The position numbers and the translations under genes were made by a program. A stretch of 64,000 bases of DNA from Niastella vici (GTDB taxonomy: Bacteria; Bacteroidota; Bacteroidia; Chitinophagales; Chitinophagaceae), in contig NZ_LVYD01000058.1 of NCBI RefSeq assembly GCF_002077945.1, forward strand, positions 558,001 through 622,000, in the 5' to 3' direction. Below, one piece after another: positions 7,945-18,090 of this stretch (positions within the stretch are counted from its first letter, which is position 1; each line of letters starts with the position of its first letter). The notes below the pieces were generated by a model. It was not told where the DNA came from and ran no database searches. It worked only from the letters and a program-made list of their open reading frames with translations.

Positions 7945-9774
7945 TCAATACCCCCAGTTTTGTACAGTATTGGTGTTCTGCAACAGGATATCCTTATGAA
8001 AGGGAAACACCTCTTTCTTATTGGGTTCAAAATAAGTGGCAAACCCGGTGCTGTTGCCGGTAATGTATTCTTCATTGAGTGAGGCGCGCCAGCTCTTGGT
8101 GATATAACCACTCGGTGCAGTCGACGTGCCCAGTCCGGGTTGAAAGAGCACCGCCGTGGGCGAGCCACCATAGGTGGTCAGACTGGTAAATTCATCCCCC
8201 GAGGCAATCACATTATAGACCGCCGGTTTTATATACACGTACTTCGGGATGTTTGCATAATCTCCTTCGCCATTCATCAACTGGCGCAGCTTCGCCCTTG
8301 TTTCCTTAAACTTGGCGTCCATCAAATTCCAGCGAATAAGATCATATTTCCGGATGGCTTCGCCGCCAAATTCCAGCAACCGCTCTTTTACAATGGCAGT
8401 AAAGAACCCGGCATAATCGGTAGGTATCGCCGGTATCCGGCTTTCATTGCCCACAAAGGCGCGTTTCCTTATTTCCATCAACGCATTTTGTGCATCTGCA
8501 CTCGGCACGCCATTCAATTCATTATCGGCTTCGGCAAACATCAACACCACATCGGCAAAGCGCAGCACCGGCCAGTTCACCGCCAGCGTTTGTGTAGTAC
8601 CTATAATATTTGTCCATGACCTTCTGAACTTGGCATCGGTCATGTTATTGAGCGGGTTCAATACTTTGTAAGTGCTGTCGTTTATTTCGTATGATCCAAT
8701 GGTTACATCGCGGCGTACATCGCCTATTTGATCAAATTCATAAAAATATGTGGCTATGCACAACTCTCCACCGCCGCCGCCGCCAAATCGGGAATTACTG
8801 TTGATGCGGATGCCATTATAGTATCCCAGTTTGGTATCGGTGCGCGAACCGGCGCCATACGCTCCTACTTCAAAAAGCAATTCATTGGTAGGGTCGAACC
8901 GGGTAGCCGTGTGCAGTGATTTAAAAATATTTTCATACACGGGGTTCAGGTCATGCTGATCGCGGCGCGCCATCACTTCCTTACATTCATCATACGCGAT
9001 CTTGTAATAATCTTTATAATTGCTGCTGCGCAACATTGTGTGCGATTCTTTGTCCATCAGGTACCCACCGCGAAATAACGCGATGCGCGCGCGCAACCCT
9101 TTCACGGCGCCTTTGGTGAAACGCGTATCGGGATAACCGGCTTCTTTGATCCAGGGAACCAGCGTCTCTGCTTCTTTAAGGTCATCGAGTAAATGCTCCA
9201 GGATCGTACTGCCCGCAGTTACCGGGGCATCCAGCTCCGTTATATTGGCCGATGGTTCCCATTGAGCCACCACATTGCCCCAATTCTTCACCAACGTTAA
9301 ATAGAACCAGGCGCGCAAGGCCAACGCTTCGCCCAAATACTGACCCATCAATTTCTGATTGGCTGCTCCTTCTGCATACAACGGCGATTTGCGAATGCCA
9401 CTGATACAGATATTCGCTCTTTCAATGCCACTGTACAACTGAAGGAACCCGCCCGATAATTCTCCATTGTCGGGTGCAGCGCCATACATGCTTACACCGC
9501 GGCGGTCCTGCTTGCTGTAACTGCCCGAGGTTTTAAAATCGTCGGCCGATAGTGCCCAGATGGTGCCTTCTTTCGTGGCGCCATTATCGCCACATAATTG
9601 ATTGTATACACCAATAAGGGCGGTGTTGGCATAGGAGGTGCTTTTGAAGGCCGCTTCCTGTGAAATGGTGGATGGGTTTTCTACCTCAAGGTATTTCTTG
9701 CAGGAGCTTGTACTAACCAGGGCCACCGTAATGGCAAACAGGCCGGCCATGGTCTTTTTATTATGGAGCGTCAT
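7945..9774 (-). CDS. SusD/RagB-family nutrient-binding outer-membrane lipoprotein
   Basis: A 609-residue SusD-family protein that caps the SusC barrel and captures glycan fragments. It has a lipoprotein signal ending in STSSCKKYLEVENPS; the 'CKKYL(E/D)...P' start is typical of the family. TPR-like helices follow (ALALRAWFYLTLVKNWGNV), then the family C-terminal region with RFADVVLMFAEADNELNG, ALMEIRKRAF and KERLLEFGGEAIRKYDLIRWNLM. Length is within the usual 500-650. It lies 18 bases downstream of SusC on the minus strand, so the two are one transcript. The neighbouring GH28 and HTCS imply oligogalacturonides or related pectin fragments as ligand; that specificity is inference. Confidence 0.95.
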   Translation of the reverse strand: MTLHNKKTMAGLFAITVALVSTSSCKKYLEVENPSTISQEAAFKSTSYANTALIGVYNQLCGDNGATKEGTIWALSADDFKTSGSYSKQDRRGVSMYGAAPDNGELSGGFLQLYSGIERANICISGIRKSPLYAEGAANQKLMGQYLGEALALRAWFYLTLVKNWGNVVAQWEPSANITELDAPVTAGSTILEHLLDDLKEAETLVPWIKEAGYPDTRFTKGAVKGLRARIALFRGGYLMDKESHTMLRSSNYKDYYKIAYDECKEVMARRDQHDLNPVYENIFKSLHTATRFDPTNELLFEVGAYGAGSRTDTKLGYYNGIRINSNSRFGGGGGGELCIATYFYEFDQIGDVRRDVTIGSYEINDSTYKVLNPLNNMTDAKFRRSWTNIIGTTQTLAVNWPVLRFADVVLMFAEADNELNGVPSADAQNALMEIRKRAFVGNESRIPAIPTDYAGFFTAIVKERLLEFGGEAIRKYDLIRWNLMDAKFKETRAKLRQLMNGEGDYANIPKYVYIKPAVYNVIASGDEFTSLTTYGGSPTAVLFQPGLGTSTAPSGYITKSWRASLNEEYITGNSTGFATYFEPNKKEVFPFHKDILLQNTNTVQNWGY

Positions 9775-9792
9775 ACTGTTTTCTTTTAATCG

Positions 9793-12700
9793 TTAAAAAC
9801 TTACATCAATGCCTGCGAGGATGTAACGGCTGCGCGGATACGCCGCATAATCAACGCCCGGGGTCAATGGGTTCGAACGGCGCGTATTGGCCTCCGGATC
9901 ATACCCCGTGTATTTGGTGAACGTGTGCAGGTTGTTCACCGTTGCGTATACCCGGAAGCGCGAGAATATCTTCGTACGTTGCAGTAATTTCTGTGGTAAT
10001 GAATACCCCAGCGTAATATTGCTCACCCGCAAAAAGGAACCGTCTTCAATTTCGTAAGAAGTAAGAATGTATTGTCCGCCCGGTGGTGTCCAGAAATGCG
10101 TGTTGGCATTCAGGTCGGCCAGTTTGGCGGGGTCGGTGACCTTCACGCCATTTTCATCAAATAGCTTCCAGCGGTCTTTCACCACTTCCAGCATGTTGTT
10201 GTCTTTATACAGGTACTGACCGGTGAACTCACTTTTATTGGCATTATAGGTTTCGTTGCCGACAGAAAAGTTCACAAATACGCTGAGATCAAAATTTTTG
10301 TAGTTGAACTGCTGGCTAAAACCGCCCGCGAATTTGGGAAAAGCATTGCCCAGCACGGTTTTGTCGGCTTCAGTCAACGTGTCGCTGAGTTTATCACTCA
10401 ATTTTTTCAACTTCATATCGCCGGGTTGCGGGTCTTTACTGCCTAATGCTACATCTCTTGCATTGGCAATGCCGGGTTTCAACTTGTACGAATAGCTGTT
10501 GGCCGATGCATTGTAGGTTACATTAAAATCGTCCAGTTCGTACCGGCCATCGCTCACAAAGCCATAAAATTGTCCAACAGGCGCGCCTACCTGCGCCAGG
10601 AAATCGTTACCATTGATACCGCCTGATGCTACCGTGTATGAATTCTTTGGATTTCCATACTGGTCATTGCCAAGGTTTACGATCCGGTTACTGTTGTGCG
10701 AAATGTTGAAGTTGATGGCATAGGTGAAGTCTTTGGTGTTGACCACCCGGGCGGCTACCTGCAATTCCACTCCTTTGTTCGAGGTCTTTCCTATATTCTG
10801 GATCTGCGACGTGTATCCGGAAGTGGGCGGGATTTGCGCCGTCAACAGCAGGTCTTTTGTATTGTTGTGGTAGAAATCAAGGCTTACACTCAGGCGATTG
10901 TTGAACAGGTCCATATCAACGCCGAAGTTGCGGCTGACCGTTGTTTCCCATTTGATATTGGGATTGGGCAATGTAGTAGAGGCAAAACCGGGTGTCACCG
11001 CTTCTGTTACGGCATACCCATAGTTACTGCCTGCTGTATATAATGTTTTATACAGATCGATGCCAATTCGGTTATTACCACCCACGCCATAGCTGGCCCT
11101 GAACTTCAGGTTGTTCAAAAAGGTTTGATTGAGCTTCATAAAGAATGGTTCATTGCTCAACGTCCAGGCCAGTTGTACTGAGGGGAAAACGCTGTACCGG
11201 TTGTTGGGGGCAAATAAGGAGGAGCCATCGCGCCGTACAATGAAGTTGGCCATGTACCTGTCCTGGTACGAATAAGAAGCCCGGCCAAATAAAGAGAACA
11301 GGCGGGTAGCGCTCTCTGAGGTAGTTGGGGGATCCTGAATGGCCCCGCTTGGCGGCTGCGCTTTTTGAATACCGGCAAATGCTTCATCGGCTGTAATATC
11401 AACCGGCAGCCATTTTACCGTAGAAGCAAAATTGCGGCTGTTGCTCTGGTTTATTTCATGACCGGCCAGCAGGCTGATGCGGTGGTTCTTCTTTATAGTA
11501 ACATCGTAGTTGATCGTATTGGTATTGGTAATGGTTAGGGTAGAACCGTTCGACAAATCAACCACCGGCATATTGGCGTTTTGCCGCGCCACACTGGTGA
11601 TGGCGCTGCTGAACTGATCGGTGCGTTTTTCTGAATTGGTAATACCGACAATCGTTTTTACTGTAAGACCGGGAATGATGGTGTATTGTGCATTCGCACT
11701 CGTAATGATCTGGTTGGTGTAATCATTTTTTGTGACCGAATAAGCATCCAACACCGGACCGGTTAAGTTAGTCTGGTTGGCATAAGCAGGATCGAACTCA
11801 TCAACATCAGACGCCTGCGAACTTTCGAATGGGCGGTACCGTACCGAGTTGCGCAATTTGTTATTGCTTTGCGAACCGGTGCTCGTGGTGCCTGCGCCCC
11901 ATATCGTTTGCCGGCTGTACCGGGCATTAAAACCAAAACGGAATTTTTCGGAACCGGTATGATCGTAGCGGAAGGCGGCAAAGATGCGTTTGGCGCCGGA
12001 GTTCAGCATGATGCCATCTTCCTTATAATTATTCAGGGTGAAATTGAAGTTGGAGGTTTTGGTACCGCCGTTCACGTTGAAGTTTTCGGTATGTGATAAG
12101 GCATTGCGGCCGAATACGCGGTCCTGCCAGTCGGCAAATGGAACGTTCTTATAAATATCCAGGTCTTCAAAAGTGCCGTATGATTTGGTGAACGCATCTT
12201 TTGTTTGCTGGTCGGTATTGTTGTTGTACAACTGGTACTGGTACATCACATAATCGTACGGCTTCATTACCGGCAGTTTATTTACAATGGTGCGAACACC
12301 GGCATAGCTGCTCAAACCCGCCATGGTGCGGCCGGTCTTGTTACCGCCTTTAGTGGTGATAAGCACCACGCCATTAGCGCCGCGCGCGCCATAAACCGCC
12401 GTTGACGCAATATCTTTCAGCACGTCGATGCTTTGAATTTCCTGTGGCGAAATAACCGACAACGCATTTTCTACCTGTATGCCATCTACTATATACAGGG
12501 GTGAATTGTCCTGCGTAATGGAACCGCCGCCGCGTACGCGGATCGTGATATCGGCGCCGGGTTTTCCTTCCGAGGTCACTACCGATACCCCGGCCAGTTT
12601 ACCGGCCAGCGCTTCTGCCGCGGTTGCAACGGGGAAGTCTTTCAGGTCTTTGGCGCCTACTGATGATACGGCACCGGTGACCGCTTTCCGGGAAACAGTG

Positions 12701-13041
12701 CCATAACCGATGTTCACGACCACCACTTCTTCCAGCGACTTATTGTCTTCCTGGGTAAGCGTGATAGAAATGTCTTTTTGACTGGTAACCACATATTCCA
12801 GGTTTTTATAACCAACATAGCTGGCTACCAGCGTGGTGGTCCCGGTTTCGGGAATACTGATCCTGAACTGGCCTTTGGCGTCGGTGAGGGAATAAATTTT
12901 TGAGCCTTTTATTAAGATGGTGGCTCCAACCAAAGCTTCCTTGTTATGGCCGAGCACGTTACCGGTTACAACCCGGGTTTGTGCCCATACGGTCAGGGAC
13001 ATAAGGGAGCATAGCAGGGTTTGAATGACAAGCTTTCTCAT
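9793..13041 (-). CDS. SusC/RagA-family TonB-dependent outer-membrane receptor
   Basis: A 1082-residue SusC-type transporter that imports oligosaccharides using TonB energy. The ATG at 13041 gives a standard signal peptide (MRKLVIQTLLCSLMSLTVWAQ); an upstream start at 13065 would put extra residues before it. After the signal comes a carboxypeptidase-regulatory-like beta domain (VTGNVLGHNKEALVGATI), then a TonB-box-like VVVNIGYGTVSRKAVTG, the plug (SIDVLKDIASTAVYGARGANGVVLITTKGG) and a long 22-strand barrel ending in aromatic F. It has no STN domain, so anti-sigma signalling is not expected. Regulation more likely comes from the adjacent HTCS. Paired with SusD. Confidence 0.96.
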   Translation of the reverse strand: MRKLVIQTLLCSLMSLTVWAQTRVVTGNVLGHNKEALVGATILIKGSKIYSLTDAKGQFRISIPETGTTTLVASYVGYKNLEYVVTSQKDISITLTQEDNKSLEEVVVVNIGYGTVSRKAVTGAVSSVGAKDLKDFPVATAAEALAGKLAGVSVVTSEGKPGADITIRVRGGGSITQDNSPLYIVDGIQVENALSVISPQEIQSIDVLKDIASTAVYGARGANGVVLITTKGGNKTGRTMAGLSSYAGVRTIVNKLPVMKPYDYVMYQYQLYNNNTDQQTKDAFTKSYGTFEDLDIYKNVPFADWQDRVFGRNALSHTENFNVNGGTKTSNFNFTLNNYKEDGIMLNSGAKRIFAAFRYDHTGSEKFRFGFNARYSRQTIWGAGTTSTGSQSNNKLRNSVRYRPFESSQASDVDEFDPAYANQTNLTGPVLDAYSVTKNDYTNQIITSANAQYTIIPGLTVKTIVGITNSEKRTDQFSSAITSVARQNANMPVVDLSNGSTLTITNTNTINYDVTIKKNHRISLLAGHEINQSNSRNFASTVKWLPVDITADEAFAGIQKAQPPSGAIQDPPTTSESATRLFSLFGRASYSYQDRYMANFIVRRDGSSLFAPNNRYSVFPSVQLAWTLSNEPFFMKLNQTFLNNLKFRASYGVGGNNRIGIDLYKTLYTAGSNYGYAVTEAVTPGFASTTLPNPNIKWETTVSRNFGVDMDLFNNRLSVSLDFYHNNTKDLLLTAQIPPTSGYTSQIQNIGKTSNKGVELQVAARVVNTKDFTYAINFNISHNSNRIVNLGNDQYGNPKNSYTVASGGINGNDFLAQVGAPVGQFYGFVSDGRYELDDFNVTYNASANSYSYKLKPGIANARDVALGSKDPQPGDMKLKKLSDKLSDTLTEADKTVLGNAFPKFAGGFSQQFNYKNFDLSVFVNFSVGNETYNANKSEFTGQYLYKDNNMLEVVKDRWKLFDENGVKVTDPAKLADLNANTHFWTPPGGQYILTSYEIEDGSFLRVSNITLGYSLPQKLLQRTKIFSRFRVYATVNNLHTFTKYTGYDPEANTRRSNPLTPGVDYAAYPRSRYILAGIDVSF

Positions 13042-13062
13042 CGTTAGTTTGATTATACTTGT

Positions 13063-13070
13063 CAAACATA
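13063..13070 (-). promoter_or_regulatory. Candidate -7 element upstream of susC
   Basis: Read on the minus strand, this is TATGTTTG, an exact match to the Bacteroidota -7 consensus TANNTTTG, 22 bases upstream of the chosen susC start. No good -33 TTTG is seen at the expected spacing, which could fit an activator-dependent promoter under HTCS control. The rest of the 340-base gap (13042-13381) holds the inverted repeat described separately and no gene. Confidence 0.4.
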
Positions 13071-13189
13071 CAGGTCAGCGACCGGGGGCAGGTTTGTTAA
13101 TTGACCGAAATGGTTCAATAATTGGTGGGGAGGGTAAGAAGGTGATACTCAAGAAATATTTTGGACCTTGGGTGCGGTGAAAGAAACTG

Positions 13190-13373
13190 TTACAGGTTTC
13201 AGGTTGCAAGTTACCAGTTACCGGTTTCCAGTTACCAGGGCTTGAATTTCTATCATGCTACCTATAATCGGGTTCTCTAAAATTTTTGCCCGGTAACCGG
13301 GACCTGGTAACCGGTAACTATAGTCTTATCATGTATTCCCTGTAACCTGTAACTTGAAACCTGCAACTGTAGT
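13190..13373. repeat. Intergenic inverted word repeat (GTTACAGGTTTCAGGTTGCAAG family)
   Basis: Between susC and the HTCS gene, the left arm (about 13190-13240) is built of words such as GTTACAGGTTTC, GGTTGCAAGTTACC and AGTTACCGGTTTCC. The right arm (about 13291-13370) carries near complements (GGTAACCGGGACC, CTGTAACCTGTAACTTG, GAAACCTGCAAC). The RNA could fold into a long imperfect hairpin, perhaps isolating the regulator from susC. It is quasi-repetitive rather than a simple terminator, with no T tract. Confidence 0.75.
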
Positions 13374-13381
13374 TTTATTTA

Positions 13382-16300
13382 CTACTGCTTTTCTTTTCCC
13401 AATTGCTTCAAATAATCACTCGGCGTAACCTCATACTTCGCCTTAAAACACGTGCTGAAATATTTCGCATTGTTGAAGCCAACGGAATACGCGATCTCGG
13501 AAATGTTCCCATAACCGGAATCGAGCAATTGTTTGGCGCGTTTTAATCGCATCTCGCGCACAAATTCAACGGGGGCTAATCCAGTCAGTCCTTTGAATTT
13601 GCGGTAGAAGGTCGTTCTGCCCATGGCAATACTTTCGGCAACCGTATCGATATTGAAATCAACATCTGCCATTTTTTCTTCCACAATGGCAATGATCTGT
13701 TGCAGAAAGGTTTCATCGCGCGAGGTAATGGTGACTTCGCCCGGTTCCAGCTGCAAGGCCTTTTTACCTTCCAGTGCAGCTGCCAGGATTTTTTTGCGTT
13801 GGTTGATGAGGTTGCGGATGGCCGCTACCAGGAAATCGTGGCGGAATGGTTTGGTAATATAATAGTCGGCCCCATATTCCAGTCCTTCGATCTGGCTTTC
13901 AATGGCGCTTTTGGCGGTTAATAAAATTACGGGGATATGACTGGTGGCCAGGTTGTTCTTTAATTGAGCGAGCAATTGAATGCCATCCATCTTCGGCATC
14001 ATGATATCGCTCAGCACCAGGTCGGGTTGCAGCTCCAGCGCTTTCGCCAGGCCTTCCTCGCCATCACTGGCAGTCTCCACCCGGTACAAGGTATTTAACT
14101 GTGTTTTCAAAAATGCCTGCAGATCGGCATTGTCTTCCACCACCAGTAACAGGGGAAGATCGCCATTTCCATTGGCGTTGATCGCTTCTTCTTCTCGTGT
14201 AGTGGCTTGTCCTTCCAGCATCTCGCTGGTGGCTTCTGCATGTTGCAAAAACCCGGGTGTCGTTTTTTGCGCCGGGGCTTTGCCTACCGGTAAAGTTACC
14301 GTGACGGTGAGCCCGCCCTCCTTATTATTATGGGCAGCAATAGTTCCGCCATGCACCGCGATCATTTCTTTTGACAGGGCGAGACCGATACCTGTGCCTT
14401 TCACCGGTTTGCCATTGGTTTCGGGTTCTTCGTAGAACAACTCAAAGATCTGATTGAGGTGTTCTTGCGGCACCCCCTTGCCCTGATCGCTTACGGCAAT
14501 TTCTATTTTGTCCTGTTGTTTGGAAAGATGAATACGAATGGCTTTTCCTTCCGGTGTAAATTTAAAGGCGTTGGCTACGAGGTTATAGATGACGGTTTCT
14601 ATTTTGTCGAGATCGAGCCAGGCTTCCAGCTCGCGTTGTTCGCTTACTACCTGGAAGTCGATGTGTTTTTCGCGCGCCAGTTCCAAAAAGTATTCGCCGA
14701 TGCTTTTTACAAAGGAGACCACTTCTACTTTGGAGGGATGAATAACAGCCTTGCCGCTTTGCAGTTTGCGCAGATCGAGCAACTGGTTCACGAACCGCGC
14801 CATGCGGTTGGCATTCTTGCGCACCACTTCCACATATTGTTTGCTTTGTGGCGTAAGGTTTTGTTGTTTACCGATTTCTTCAATAGGGTTCAGGATCAGC
14901 GTAAGCGGGGTGCGCAGCTCATGCGATACATTGGTGAAGAAATTCAATTTCAGCTCAGCCAGTTTTTTCTCCACCGCAATACGATGCCGCAACCGCAACA
15001 TAGTGAGCACTGCCCGCCGCACAATTTCAAAGATGATGGCAGCGATGAGCACATATAATACATAAGCCCACCATGTTTTCCACCACGGCGGCAAAATGGT
15101 GATGTGCATGCTTTTCACCGGTACATTGCTGTACAGTTCCTGGTTGGTGCATTTTACTTCAAACACATAATCACCCGGTGGCAGGTTGGTATACGTAGCG
15201 CGGCGTTCGCTGCGGTTATTATGCCAGCCGGTATCAAAACCCTGCAAGCGATAGGCATACGATTGTTTGTCGCTCGAACGGTAGTCGAGCACCGCATAAT
15301 CGATGCTGATGATATTCTGATTGTACTTCAGTTTGAGTTCCGGCGTGTAATCAACAGAGAAAGGCATAATTGCATCCTTGCCGCCCGCCACAATATTGGT
15401 ATTGTTTATTTGCAGATTGGTGAACGCCATCTCCGCATGTATGGGATGATCGACAATGGTTTTGGGATCGAAGGTGAGATAGCCTTTAATAGTGCCGAAC
15501 ACCACGCGGCCATCCTGGCGACGCAAACCCGATGCTTCGGAAAAGGCATACTTCGGTACGCCATCATATGAGCTGTAATTTCGGAAAGTTTTATTTTTTA
15601 AATCAAGCCGGGAGAGACCGGTTTGCGTGGCGATCCATAAATGATGCGTCCTATCTTCTACACAACACAACAGGTAATCATTCGGCAAGCCGTGTTGCGT
15701 GGTATATACCTGGAAGCGCAAATTCCTCATGGGGTCATCACCTATGGCCTGGTTCAAACCGCCGCCCGAAGTGGCCAGCCACATATTGTTATAGGAGTCG
15801 CGAAAGATGTATTGAATATCGTTGTTCCCCAGGCTTTGCACATCGCCGGGAATTTTCTGGTACATGGCATAGGTGAATTTAGCGGGGTTGCTGGTGTTCA
15901 CGATCATTAACCCATCGGTAGTGCCCAGCCACAAGTTGCCCTGTTTGTCCAGCGTCATATGCCTGATCTTACGAAAGATATTAGCGGGATAGTCGCTCAG
16001 CGCGTTTTTGTCGTGCAGAAAGGTAACGTGGTCGCCTTCTTGCACTATAAGGCTTAAACCGTTCTCAAAGCTGCCTACCCATATTCTGCCGGCTTCATCT
16101 TCGAGCAGCGCATACACTTCATTATGGGGGATGCTGGTGGGATCAGCCGGATCATGCATATAATGATAGAGCTGGTATTTCGTTTCATCCTTATTCAATG
16201 GAACGGCTTTATACAGCCCATGCGCCTTGGTACCCAGCCAGATGTTGCCGGCTTTGTCCTGCATGATCACATAAACCAGCCCTAACCCTTGCGGGGGCAT

Positions 16301-17782
16301 ATTCACGAACAGGTCGTTCACGGGGTGGCCATTTTCCCGTACATACAGGTTATTGCCTTTTGCGCCAATCCATAAGCGCTTTTTGCGATCCTCACACAGT
16401 CCGCGCACTTCATTGTCACTTAGGAAGGGTGCGGGATTTATCAGCAATTGCTGCTCAAAATTGTTGCGGGGAAAAGTTATTTTTTCAATACCCCGCTCAA
16501 TGGTACGCAACCATAAAATGCCCGAGGGTTCGTAGAATATGGCATTAACGATGTTTGAGAACTGGTGATTGGCCGCATTGGGTTCGTTGTAAAAATATTC
16601 CACCTTATCGGTTACGGAATCATAATAGCCAAAGCCGCCGCCTTTTAAATTCACCCATATACGCTCCTGGTTATCTTCAAAAACGGTGAAGCGATCGCCC
16701 GCGTAATTATATTTCGCGTTGTTGGGTTGCTGGTAGGTTTTCAGCTTTCCGGTAACCGGGTTAATTCTGATGGCGCCTTCGCGTTGCGGTTCTACCCAAA
16801 GGTAGCCGCTCTTGTCTTCGTACACCGCGAACAGTGGGTTGTTCTTATCATTGATCAAATACTTTTTTGCGTATGAGGGAATATGCCCCGTAAGATCAAA
16901 TGACATCAATTCTCCACCGGCCGTGGTAACATACAATTTTGTTGCGTCTTTGCTGAATTTTAAAGTATGGATGGCCGACTGGCAGCATTTTCTCAAGGCA
17001 ATGGAACCATCGGGTTCTATATACAATAGTTGGCCATCGCTGGTGCCAAAGTAGGGTAGTTCATCTGCTGTATTTGTTATGCATGTGTACGCAACTTTGG
17101 TGGGAAAAAAATCATTCGTCACATTTTTATAAACCCCTTTTGCATCGCGTTGCAAACAAACCAATCCTTTCTCGGTGCCTATCCAGATAGTACCATTCTT
17201 CATTTCCTTAAAGAACAGGAGATGATTGGAAGGGAGACTGAAATCTTTTGTTAGCCCTTCCTGGTAGGTATAGTAACTGCCGGCGGAATCGGCCTGTGGT
17301 GTCGTCACCATTATTAAACCTTCATTCAACGTTTCCAGCCATATTCTGCCATTCCTGGTAGAGAGAATGCGCCGGAAGGCATATTTGTTGCGCAGCGGCA
17401 GTTTCAGAATGGAAGAGAGCGGCAATAGTTTTTCGGTGCGTTTGTTGAAGCGGTATACCATTTGATCGTAGCCCTGTAACCACAACTGCAGGTAATCATC
17501 TTCCATGATCTGGTCAATGCGGTGGCTTTTCAGGTACGATTTGTCGCCCGGCGATGATTTGTAGATAACAAACCGTTGTCCATCAAAACGATTGATACCG
17601 TTCCAGGTGCCGAACCACATAAACCCTTCGCGGTCTTTAAAAATGCAGGTGATAATATCATGCGAGAGCCCGTCTTCGGTAGAGTAATGTTCAATCTTGC
17701 ATTTGGGTTGCGCAATAAGGCTTCCCACAGTAAGGGCCTGCAGTAGCAACAGGCAACAAAAATATCTGGCAATCATACGCAT
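13382..17782 (-). CDS. Hybrid two-component system sensor-regulator (HTCS) of the pectin locus
   Basis: A one-polypeptide sensor and transcription factor of about 1466 residues. Order: signal peptide; periplasmic sensor of two seven-bladed propellers built from Reg_prop repeats (such as DREGFMWFGTWNGINRFDG, DEAGRIWVGSFENGLS); a Y_Y_Y domain (YAYRLQGFDTGWHNN...YTNLPPGDY); a transmembrane helix near 885-905 (WAYVLYVLIAAIIFEIV); HisKA with FFTNVSHELRTPLTL (His near 950); HATPase with N, G1 and G2 boxes; a receiver with LVLSDIMMPKMDG (phospho-Asp near 1257) and a conserved TKPF; and a C-terminal AraC-type HTH. The ATG at 17782 is preferred over a TTG at 17794. Such regulators bind a breakdown product directly and activate the neighbouring susCD operon; a pectin oligosaccharide is the inferred signal. 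Confidence 0.95.
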   Translation of the reverse strand: MRMIARYFCCLLLLQALTVGSLIAQPKCKIEHYSTEDGLSHDIITCIFKDREGFMWFGTWNGINRFDGQRFVIYKSSPGDKSYLKSHRIDQIMEDDYLQLWLQGYDQMVYRFNKRTEKLLPLSSILKLPLRNKYAFRRILSTRNGRIWLETLNEGLIMVTTPQADSAGSYYTYQEGLTKDFSLPSNHLLFFKEMKNGTIWIGTEKGLVCLQRDAKGVYKNVTNDFFPTKVAYTCITNTADELPYFGTSDGQLLYIEPDGSIALRKCCQSAIHTLKFSKDATKLYVTTAGGELMSFDLTGHIPSYAKKYLINDKNNPLFAVYEDKSGYLWVEPQREGAIRINPVTGKLKTYQQPNNAKYNYAGDRFTVFEDNQERIWVNLKGGGFGYYDSVTDKVEYFYNEPNAANHQFSNIVNAIFYEPSGILWLRTIERGIEKITFPRNNFEQQLLINPAPFLSDNEVRGLCEDRKKRLWIGAKGNNLYVRENGHPVNDLFVNMPPQGLGLVYVIMQDKAGNIWLGTKAHGLYKAVPLNKDETKYQLYHYMHDPADPTSIPHNEVYALLEDEAGRIWVGSFENGLSLIVQEGDHVTFLHDKNALSDYPANIFRKIRHMTLDKQGNLWLGTTDGLMIVNTSNPAKFTYAMYQKIPGDVQSLGNNDIQYIFRDSYNNMWLATSGGGLNQAIGDDPMRNLRFQVYTTQHGLPNDYLLCCVEDRTHHLWIATQTGLSRLDLKNKTFRNYSSYDGVPKYAFSEASGLRRQDGRVVFGTIKGYLTFDPKTIVDHPIHAEMAFTNLQINNTNIVAGGKDAIMPFSVDYTPELKLKYNQNIISIDYAVLDYRSSDKQSYAYRLQGFDTGWHNNRSERRATYTNLPPGDYVFEVKCTNQELYSNVPVKSMHITILPPWWKTWWAYVLYVLIAAIIFEIVRRAVLTMLRLRHRIAVEKKLAELKLNFFTNVSHELRTPLTLILNPIEEIGKQQNLTPQSKQYVEVVRKNANRMARFVNQLLDLRKLQSGKAVIHPSKVEVVSFVKSIGEYFLELAREKHIDFQVVSEQRELEAWLDLDKIETVIYNLVANAFKFTPEGKAIRIHLSKQQDKIEIAVSDQGKGVPQEHLNQIFELFYEEPETNGKPVKGTGIGLALSKEMIAVHGGTIAAHNNKEGGLTVTVTLPVGKAPAQKTTPGFLQHAEATSEMLEGQATTREEEAINANGNGDLPLLLVVEDNADLQAFLKTQLNTLYRVETASDGEEGLAKALELQPDLVLSDIMMPKMDGIQLLAQLKNNLATSHIPVILLTAKSAIESQIEGLEYGADYYITKPFRHDFLVAAIRNLINQRKKILAAALEGKKALQLEPGEVTITSRDETFLQQIIAIVEEKMADVDFNIDTVAESIAMGRTTFYRKFKGLTGLAPVEFVREMRLKRAKQLLDSGYGNISEIAYSVGFNNAKYFSTCFKAKYEVTPSDYLKQLGKEKQ

Positions 17783-17794
17783 AGCACAAAACAA

Positions 17795-18057
17795 TCGTAC
17801 AGCAAATACCGCCCTTTTAACATAGTGAAAGTAGCGATTTACTTGTAGAATTTACCTTTTTTCAGCGATTTATAGCGGTTTGGAACCGGAAAACTTGCCT
17901 TTTATCGCGGTGATTGGCCGATTTGTCTATTCGGATGAGTCTGGCTTAAACTATGCCCGCCTTATGCTATCAAATAAGTACAAAAAGGCCCCAAAAAGAA
18001 TTCGTAGTGATCGTGCAAAGGCCTTGGTTACATTTTAGGGTTTTTGGTTATTGATAA
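17795..18057. other. Intergenic region upstream of hen1, no protein gene
   Basis: With the terminator that follows, this makes a 351-base gap between divergent genes. It is A+T-rich. A possible plus-strand -33 word (TTTG near 17931) is followed about 20 bases on by TAAACTATG, a poor match to TANNTTTG. A second weak -7 word, TACATTTT, lies at 18029-18036. No open frame longer than a few codons looks coding. A plus-strand transcript ending at the hairpin at 18058 would be a leader or small RNA. Confidence 0.4.
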
Positions 18058-18090
18058 CAGCTGCCGGGCATACTGGCAGCTGTTTTTTTT
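18058..18090 (+). terminator. Strong intrinsic terminator with no gene in front of it
   Basis: CAGCTGCC (18058-18065) pairs perfectly with GGCAGCTG (18075-18082) around a 9-base loop and is followed by eight T residues. It is oriented on the plus strand, yet the gene to its left runs the other way, and hen1 starts 44 bases later. It therefore ends a non-coding transcript, or attenuates the hen1-pnkp operon. Confidence 0.85.

Noticed and set aside
14459-15571. Long plus-strand frames (up to 199 codons) opposite the HTCS gene
   Set aside because: They mirror the codon pattern of the kinase region on the other strand; products have no recognisable domain.
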